A stretch of 6,792 nt of DNA from a bacterium (GTDB taxonomy: Bacteria; Actinomycetota; Acidimicrobiia; Acidimicrobiales; CATQHL01), in the NCBI GenBank assembly GCA_028819945.1, contig JAPPKQ010000283.1, positions 1 to 6,792 of the forward strand, in the 5' to 3' direction. The notes under the pieces are model-generated. The model was not told where the DNA came from and ran no database searches. It saw nothing but the letters and a program-made list of their open reading frames with translations. This document shows, in pieces, positions 1 to 4,228 of this stretch; positions within the stretch are counted from its first letter, which is position 1, and each line of letters begins with the position of its first letter. Position numbers and translations under genes: made by a program.

Positions 1-612
1 CTGCCCGGAGCCTCCGTGGGGGCGGGCGCCGGCCTGCTCGGACCGCCTGCGGCGTTGTGGGCGGCGCGCCGTCGCCGGGATCGGTTCGTCATCGAGGCGC
101 TGCCGGACTTCCTGGAGCGGGTGGCCCGCTCGCTGCGGGCCGGAGTGTCCACCGTCACCGCTCTGGAGGAGGTGCTCCCCGCAAGCGGCCCGCTCGGCGG
201 GGAGCTCCGCAGAGTGCTCGGGGACGTTCGGGCGGGCAGTCCCCTGCCGGCGGCCCTGGACCGCTGGCGCTCCCGCTGCCGGCTTCCCGAAGTGAACCTG
301 GCGGCCGCGGCGCTCTCCATCGGCGCCAGCACCGGCGGCCGGCGGGCGCCGGCGGTGGACGGAGTGGCGGCGACGCTGCGCGGCATGCGGGCCACGCAAC
401 GCGAGGTCGCCTCGCTGGCCCAGCAGGGACGCCTGTCGGGGTTGCTGATCGCACTGCTGCCTCTCTGCTTCGTGGGGATGTCGGCGATGGTCGACAGCGG
501 CTCGGTCCTGGCGCTCTACGGAACCCCGCTCGGGACGGTCTGTCTCGTCGCCGGGGGCGTCCTGAACCTCGTGGCGTTCGTCTGGATGCACCGGATCACG
601 CGGCTGCCATGA
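1..612 (+). CDS. tadB: TadB-like type II secretion F-domain platform protein, 5' end missing
   Basis: This is the C-terminal part (203 codons) of a polytopic inner-membrane platform protein of a Tad/Flp pilus machine; the family's role is to couple the TadA ATPase to pilin extrusion. The reading frame is open to base 1. A GTG at 16 exists, but it would start inside a hydrophobic stretch that looks like a transmembrane helix ending in a basic cluster (AARRRR), so the true start is probably upstream of the window. Counting codons from base 1, a T2SSF (GspF-like) helical domain spans roughly 33-150, with the typical opening LPDFLERVARSLRAG and a later GRLSGLLIALLP entering a membrane helix. A second C-terminal helix covers about 176-196. 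The stop overlaps the next start (ATGA, 609-612), implying translational coupling with the TadC-like gene. Family assignment is firm; the TadB name rests on order before TadC. Confidence 0.82.
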   Translation: MPGASVGAGAGLLGPPAALWAARRRRDRFVIEALPDFLERVARSLRAGVSTVTALEEVLPASGPLGGELRRVLGDVRAGSPLPAALDRWRSRCRLPEVNLAAAALSIGASTGGRRAPAVDGVAATLRGMRATQREVASLAQQGRLSGLLIALLPLCFVGMSAMVDSGSVLALYGTPLGTVCLVAGGVLNLVAFVWMHRITRLP

Positions 613-1385
613 CCGCTCTGGCGGTGGGCTGGGCACTTGCGGTGCTGTGGGGCGCTCTGCTGCTGAATGCCCCTTCGGCGTCAGTCCGGGCGCGACTCGG
701 CGCTCCGTCGGCCCCGAGGCCCTCCCGCCGCGCCCGGCCGGTGGCGTCGCTGGGGCGAATCCTGCGGTCGACGGTGGGGCGGCGGCCGGATGCGGGCGCC
801 GACCGGCGGGCGGGATCGGTGGCGCTGGTGCTGCTCGCCGGTGCAGCCGTCGACGTCACGCTGGGACTGGCGGCCGCCGCGCTGAGTTGGTTCGTGCTCC
901 GCCGGCGGGCCGCGCGCCGGCGACAGCGCGAGGCGGCGGCGGTGCTGGCGGAGCTGCCCGAGGCGGTGGACCTGTTCGCTCTCGCCGCCAGCGCGGGCCT
1001 GAGCGTGCGACTCGCCGCCGAGGCGGTGGCGCCCCGTCTGGACGGGCCCGTCGGGAGCGCGCTCGACCGGGCCGTCCGGCAGATGAGGCTCGGCGTCGAG
1101 ACGGCCGAGGCCCTCGAAGCACTCCCCCGGGCGCCGGCGGGCGAGCCTCTCCGGCTGCTGGTGCGCCCGCTGACCGATTCCCTGCGCTACGGCTCTGCTC
1201 TCGGACCCGCGCTCGAGCAGGCCGCCGCGGTGGCTCGCGCCGAGCGTCGGCGGCAGGCCGAGGCGGCCGCCCGGCGGATCCCGCTGCGACTGCTGTTCCC
1301 GCTGACCCTGTGCGTACTTCCGGCATTCGTCCTGCTGACGATCCTGCCCACTGTGGCGCAGTCGCTGGAACTGCTGCGGTTCTGA
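609..1385 (+). CDS. tadC: TadC-like type II secretion F-domain platform protein
   Basis: This 258-residue protein is the probable second inner-membrane platform subunit of the Tad pilus, partner of the TadB-like protein before it. Hydrophobic helices appear at about 3-19, 70-96 and 226-248. Between the last two is a T2SSF-type cytoplasmic domain (about 116-220), recognisable from LPEAVDLFALAASAGLSV and the later helix pair ending in RRIPLRLLFPL, the usual entry to the final membrane segment. Basic clusters (RRRAARRRQR at 98-107) flank the helices, fitting a positive-inside topology. The ATG at 609 is chosen because it overlaps the tadB stop by four bases and supplies the N-terminal helix. The frame stays open upstream through tadB, but that part is a shadow. 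The linker at 21-66 is Arg/Ala/Pro-rich and probably unstructured. It could be called simply a T2SSF-family protein; TadC is inferred from size and order. Confidence 0.83.
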   Translation: MTALAVGWALAVLWGALLLNAPSASVRARLGAPSAPRPSRRARPVASLGRILRSTVGRRPDAGADRRAGSVALVLLAGAAVDVTLGLAAAALSWFVLRRRAARRRQREAAAVLAELPEAVDLFALAASAGLSVRLAAEAVAPRLDGPVGSALDRAVRQMRLGVETAEALEALPRAPAGEPLRLLVRPLTDSLRYGSALGPALEQAAAVARAERRRQAEAAARRIPLRLLFPLTLCVLPAFVLLTILPTVAQSLELLRF

Positions 1386-1425
1386 CGCCACCGTCGACTT
1401 CCCGTGCACCGCTCGACAGACAACC

Positions 1426-1431
1426 AGGAGG
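1426..1431 (+). promoter_or_regulatory. Consensus Shine-Dalgarno of the pilin gene
   Basis: AGGAGG lies seven bases before the ATG at 1439, an ideal spacing. It is the only full consensus ribosome-binding site I found in the window; the other starts have weak or no such motif. It fixes the start of the DUF4244 gene and suggests strong translation, as expected for a major pilin. The 53-base gap from tadC (1386-1438) shows no convincing terminator or promoter. Confidence 0.85.
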
Positions 1432-1438
1432 ACACGAA

Positions 1439-1660
1439 ATGACCCCACTATCGGCAATCTCGCGGCCGAGGAGACTCCCGACCCGCTGCCGGCTGCGCAG
1501 ACGTGCCGCCCAGGCGGGCCAGGCCACCGCCGAGTACGCCCTCGTGCTGCTCGGCGTGGCCCTCATCGCGGTACTCGTCCTGGACTGGGCGCGGAACACG
1601 AACATGGTGAGCCGGCTGCTGAACGCCGTGTTCCGGTCGATCAGCAAGCTCATCACGTGA
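1439..1660 (+). CDS. DUF4244-type Flp pilin-like small membrane protein
   Basis: This 73-residue protein is probably the major pilin of the Tad pilus encoded here. A short Arg-rich cytoplasmic leader (residues 1-27) precedes a single hydrophobic helix (about 33-50) and a short hydrophilic tail. The junction reads AGQATAEYALVLLG. Cleavage after Gly27 would put Glu at +5 and Tyr at +6 of the mature protein, the hallmark of class III (Flp) prepilins processed by a TadV/PilD-type peptidase. TAEYA is also what I recognise as the DUF4244 core, a family of actinobacterial Tad loci. The mature form would be only 46 residues. Position after TadC and before TadE matches the usual actinobacterial order. 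The start is set by AGGAGG seven bases upstream, and the stop overlaps the TadE start (GTGA). Pilin function is inferred from motif and context. Confidence 0.85.
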   Translation: MTPLSAISRPRRLPTRCRLRRRAAQAGQATAEYALVLLGVALIAVLVLDWARNTNMVSRLLNAVFRSISKLIT

Positions 1661-2052
1661 GAGCGGGCGCGCCACATGGCCGCCGGTGCCCCTCCCAACA
1701 GGGTCAGGCGACTGTGGAGCTGGCACTGCTGACGCCGCTCCTGATGCTGATGGCCCTGTTCCTGGTGCAACTGGCAATGACCGCTCGTGACCAGATCATG
1801 GTGATCCACAGCGCCCGCGAGGCTGCTCGGGCCGTGGCCGTCAGCAGTGATTCCACCATGGCGCGGGCCGCCGCGCTGGCGGCCTCGCGCCTGGATCCCC
1901 AACGTCTGCGGGTGCGCGTCGAAGAACCTCCCGGCAGCGGCAATGTCTCGGTCCGGTTGGACTACCGCTCGCCGGTGCGCGTCGCCCCGTTCGGGGTTGT
2001 GGTGGACGACCTTGTGCTGTCGGGGGAAGCGGTCATGCGGAGCGAACGCTGA
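1657..2052 (+). CDS. tadE: TadE-like minor pseudopilin
   Basis: This 131-residue protein resembles TadE, a minor pseudopilin needed for Tad pilus assembly. A polar leader (1-16) ends in QQGQATVELALL. Cleavage after Gly16 leaves Glu at +5, the same prepilin signature as in the preceding gene. A hydrophobic helix covers about 22-42. It is followed by the RDQIMVIHSAREAARA segment (44-59), which is characteristic of TadE-like proteins, and a mixed alpha/beta C-terminal domain of about 70 residues that should lie outside the membrane. The GTG start at 1657 overlaps the pilin stop by four bases and has no clear Shine-Dalgarno of its own, so translation is likely coupled. The next ATG (1676) is out of frame. 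I saw no further TadF- or Rv3654c-like gene downstream, so the Tad operon seems to end here. Confidence 0.85.
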   Translation: MRAGAPHGRRCPSQQGQATVELALLTPLLMLMALFLVQLAMTARDQIMVIHSAREAARAVAVSSDSTMARAAALAASRLDPQRLRVRVEEPPGSGNVSVRLDYRSPVRVAPFGVVVDDLVLSGEAVMRSER

Positions 2053-2098
2053 CCACTGCACGCACCGCACGCTCCGCAGCGGGAGCACGCCGTCCCGG

Positions 2099-2104
2099 TA
2101 CTGT
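2099..2104 (+). promoter_or_regulatory. Possible -10 box before the anti-sigma-type gene
   Basis: TACTGT fits the TANNNT -10 pattern of housekeeping actinobacterial promoters. It sits 45 bases before the ATG at 2150, in the 97-base gap after tadE. No matching -35 box is seen at 17-18 bases. The imperfect hairpin GCTCC/GGAGC (2071-2086) lies just upstream. This is suggestive only, but a break in the operon here is plausible because the function changes. Confidence 0.25.
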
Positions 2105-2149
2105 GAACACCGCAGGACCTCGCCCCATTCCGACCTGGGACCATTGCCG

Positions 2150-2596
2150 ATGGCGGCAGCAGCAAACGACCGCGACGCGGTGGAGATCAGTATCCCGCCT
2201 CGAACCGAGTACGTGGCGATGGTGCGGAACTTCGTCGCCGAGGCGGTCGCCAGACAGGCGGGGGTGGATGCGCGGCGCCTCGAGGACCTCCGGGTCGCCG
2301 TGTCCGAAGCGGTCACCAACGCCATCGCCGCTCACGCCGCACGCCGGACCGGCGCGCCGATCAGGATCTGCTGCGTTCCCAGTCCGGGACGCGTCGAGAT
2401 CGGCGTCTACGACCGGGGTGGTGGGTTCGACCCGGCGAGGGTGCCCGAGCCTCCCGAACCGACCGATCCCCACCGGTTGGAGACCGAGAAGGGCATGGGC
2501 CTGTGGCTGATGCGGATCATGTCCGACGACCATTCGATCGCCACGAGCCGTCGCGGGACCGAGGTCCGGCTGGTGGTGCACACCTCCTCGGGCTAG
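2150..2596 (+). CDS. HATPase_c-domain protein of RsbW / anti-sigma serine kinase type
   Basis: This 148-residue soluble protein is a single GHKL-type ATP-binding domain of the RsbW/SpoIIAB class. Members bind a sigma factor and phosphorylate an anti-anti-sigma (STAS) partner. The N-box is at 53-58 (E53, N57 in SEAVTNA), the G1 box at 88-93 (DRGGGF) and the G2-type motif at 114-118 (KGMGL). The domain begins around residue 11 with VEISIPPRTEY, so almost nothing is extra. ATG 2150 is preceded by GGGA at 2137-2140, nine bases away; a TTG at 2144 is possible but less likely. The binding motifs look intact, so ATP binding is likely. No sigma factor, STAS protein or PP2C phosphatase is adjacent, so the target is unknown. 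It stands between a Tad operon and nhaA. It could control pilus or salt-stress genes, but that is speculation. Confidence 0.82.
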   Translation: MAAAANDRDAVEISIPPRTEYVAMVRNFVAEAVARQAGVDARRLEDLRVAVSEAVTNAIAAHAARRTGAPIRICCVPSPGRVEIGVYDRGGGFDPARVPEPPEPTDPHRLETEKGMGLWLMRIMSDDHSIATSRRGTEVRLVVHTSSG

Positions 2597-2600
2597 CCGG

Positions 2601-2620
2601 CGGGCGGGGCCGATCGCCCG
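2601..2620 (+). terminator. Weak GC hairpin after the anti-sigma-type gene
   Basis: CGGGCG at 2601-2606 can pair with CGCCCG at 2615-2620 across an 8-base loop, just after the TAG at 2594-2596. No T-run follows, and such stems are common by chance at this GC content. A second copy of CGCCCGG follows at 2624-2630. It is the only terminator candidate in the 175-base gap 2597-2771. The rest of that gap holds only the possible promoter described separately. Confidence 0.2.
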
Positions 2621-2730
2621 GTTCGCCCGGCGCCGCGGCTGCCCGCTCGGCACCTGATTGTCACCTCCGGCGCCCGAACGCGACGCCGTCCGGTCCGGCG
2701 GTTGCGAGGCTGGAGGGGCGGGCGAGCCGC

Positions 2731-2736
2731 TAGCGT
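2731..2736 (+). promoter_or_regulatory. Possible -10 box of nhaA
   Basis: TAGCGT fits TANNNT and lies 35 bases before the nhaA ATG, which would give a 5' leader of roughly 30 bases carrying the GGGGA ribosome site (2762-2766). A TTGCGA at 2702-2707 resembles a -35 box but is 23 bases away, too far for a standard promoter. It is supported by position in the largest intergenic gap of the window, not by a full match. Confidence 0.3.
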
Positions 2737-2771
2737 GCCAGAGTCGTCGGGAGAGTCTGTCGGGGACGGTC

Positions 2772-4211
2772 ATGTCGAATCACGGGAACATCGAGGGCGA
2801 CGAGGACCCGGAACCGCCGGTTCTCGACAGGAATCCCCAAGGGGACGGCGAGCACCGCGAGACGGGCTCACCGCCCGACAGCAGCCTGACGTTCATCGGG
2901 CGCGACAGCGCCCTGGCCCGCACGGTGGGCCGCCCGCTGTTGCACTTCCTGCACATCGAGACCTCAGGGGGAATCCTCCTCCTGCTTGCCACCGTCGCCG
3001 CCCTCATCTGGGTGAACTCCCCGGTCGGGCACAGCTACGAGGAGTTCTGGCACACCCCCATCGAGATCTCGGTGAGCGATTTCGTGGTCTTCGACGAGGA
3101 TCTGCACGGCTTCGTGAACGACGCGCTCATGGCGTTGTTCTTCTTCGTGGTGGGTCTGGAGATCAAGCGTGAGTTGGTCACCGGGCGGTTGCGGCGGCCG
3201 CGCGACGCGCTGCTTCCGGCCGTCGCCGCGCTCGGGGGCATGGTGGTGCCGGCCCTGGTCTATGTGGCCTTCAACCTGGGCGGTGACAACCTCAACGGCT
3301 GGGGTGTGCCGATGGCCACCGACATCGCCTTCGCGGTCGGGGTCGTGTCCCTCGTCGGCAAGTGGGTTCCGGGCTGGCTGCGCCTGTTCCTGCTGACGCT
3401 GGCGATCGTCGACGACATCGGCGCGATCCTCGTGATCGCGATCTTCTACAGCTCCGACATATCGCTGGGATGGCTCGGGCTGGCGGGGCTGCTGTGCGTT
3501 CTCATCGCCACCCTGACGCGGATCCGCGTCTGGCAGTGGCCGGTGTACATGCTCATCGGCGTCTTCGTGTGGTGGGCCACCCTGAACTCCGGCGTCCACG
3601 CCACGATCGCCGGCGTCGTACTCGGCCTGCTGACACCGGCCAAGCCGCTGCAGCGGGAGACCGACGCCCGTTCGGTGGCCCGCTGGCTGCAGGACAAGTC
3701 GGCCATCTCGGTCACCGACATCCGCCGAGCCAACTTCGGCATCGCCGAGTCGCGCTCGGTGGCCGAGCGCCTCGAGGTGGCACTGCATCCGTACGTCAGC
3801 TATCTCATCGTGCCGGTCTTCGCCTTGGCGAACGCCGGGGTGACGCTCAGCGCCGACTCGATGCGCGGCGCGGCGACCTCGTCGGTCACCATCGGCGTGG
3901 CCCTGGGGCTGCTGGTCGGCAAGACCGTCGGCGTGTCCGGATTCACCCTGCTGGCCACGCGACTCGGTCTCAGTTCGTTGCCGGCCGGCGTCACCAGACT
4001 GCACGTCGTCGGAGTGTCGATCGTGGCGGGCATCGGATTCACCGTGGCGCTGTTCGTGACGGCGCTGGCGTTCAACGGTTCCGCGGCGGGCGATGAGGCC
4101 AAGATCGGCGTCCTGGTGGCGTCCCTGGTGGCTGCGGTGCTCGGACTGATGGTGCTGCGGCTGGCCGGTCGCCGCGTTGTCGGCACGCTGGCGGCGTCCG
4201 GTCACCGCTAG
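2772..4211 (+). CDS. nhaA: Na+/H+ antiporter NhaA
   Basis: This 479-residue inner-membrane antiporter exports Na+ (or Li+) in exchange for protons and serves in pH and salt homeostasis. The ion-binding aspartates are present: D214-D215 in AIVDDIGAIL (equivalent to E. coli D163/D164) and D184 in ATDIAFAVG (D133). GLEIKRE at 128-134 matches the pH-sensing segment, and K384 in VGKTVG matches K300. About twelve hydrophobic helices start at residue 66 (GGILLLLATV). It is longer than the 388-residue E. coli protein. An acidic, Pro/Gly-rich tail of about 50 residues precedes the first helix, and the loop at about 290-338 has extra residues. ATG 2772 has GGGGA five bases upstream. The frame is open to 2658, but that part has no ribosome site and does not look like NhaA. 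The TAG stop lies 17 bases before topA. Confidence 0.95.
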   Translation: MSNHGNIEGDEDPEPPVLDRNPQGDGEHRETGSPPDSSLTFIGRDSALARTVGRPLLHFLHIETSGGILLLLATVAALIWVNSPVGHSYEEFWHTPIEISVSDFVVFDEDLHGFVNDALMALFFFVVGLEIKRELVTGRLRRPRDALLPAVAALGGMVVPALVYVAFNLGGDNLNGWGVPMATDIAFAVGVVSLVGKWVPGWLRLFLLTLAIVDDIGAILVIAIFYSSDISLGWLGLAGLLCVLIATLTRIRVWQWPVYMLIGVFVWWATLNSGVHATIAGVVLGLLTPAKPLQRETDARSVARWLQDKSAISVTDIRRANFGIAESRSVAERLEVALHPYVSYLIVPVFALANAGVTLSADSMRGAATSSVTIGVALGLLVGKTVGVSGFTLLATRLGLSSLPAGVTRLHVVGVSIVAGIGFTVALFVTALAFNGSAAGDEAKIGVLVASLVAAVLGLMVLRLAGRRVVGTLAASGHR

Positions 4212-4215
4212 CCCG

Positions 4216-4221
4216 TATCTT
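4216..4221 (+). promoter_or_regulatory. Likely -10 box for a leaderless topA transcript
   Basis: TATCTT fits TANNNT and ends seven bases before the ATG at 4229. A transcript starting about seven bases downstream of the -10 would begin at or next to the ATG. No purine-rich ribosome site occurs before that ATG, which supports leaderless translation, common in actinobacteria. No good -35 box is visible; the region would overlap the end of nhaA. Confidence 0.45.
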
Positions 4222-4228
4222 GCTGTCC

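Noticed and set aside
16..18. GTG at 16 as the true start of the TadB-like gene
   Set aside because: The frame is open to base 1, and starting here would cut into a probable membrane helix, so the gene is treated as truncated by the window.
2071..2086. Hairpin GCTCC/GGAGC after tadE as a terminator
   Set aside because: The stem is only five base pairs with no T-run, within chance expectation at this GC content.
856..2325. Minus-strand open frame spanning tadC, the pilin, tadE and part of the kinase gene
   Set aside because: It crosses four genes that have clear family motifs and well-placed starts on the + strand; its own product shows no recognisable domain.
2964..4205. Minus-strand open frame (413 codons) opposite nhaA
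   Set aside because: It is rich in Gln, His, Arg and Asp, with no family features, and mirrors the codon bias of nhaA.
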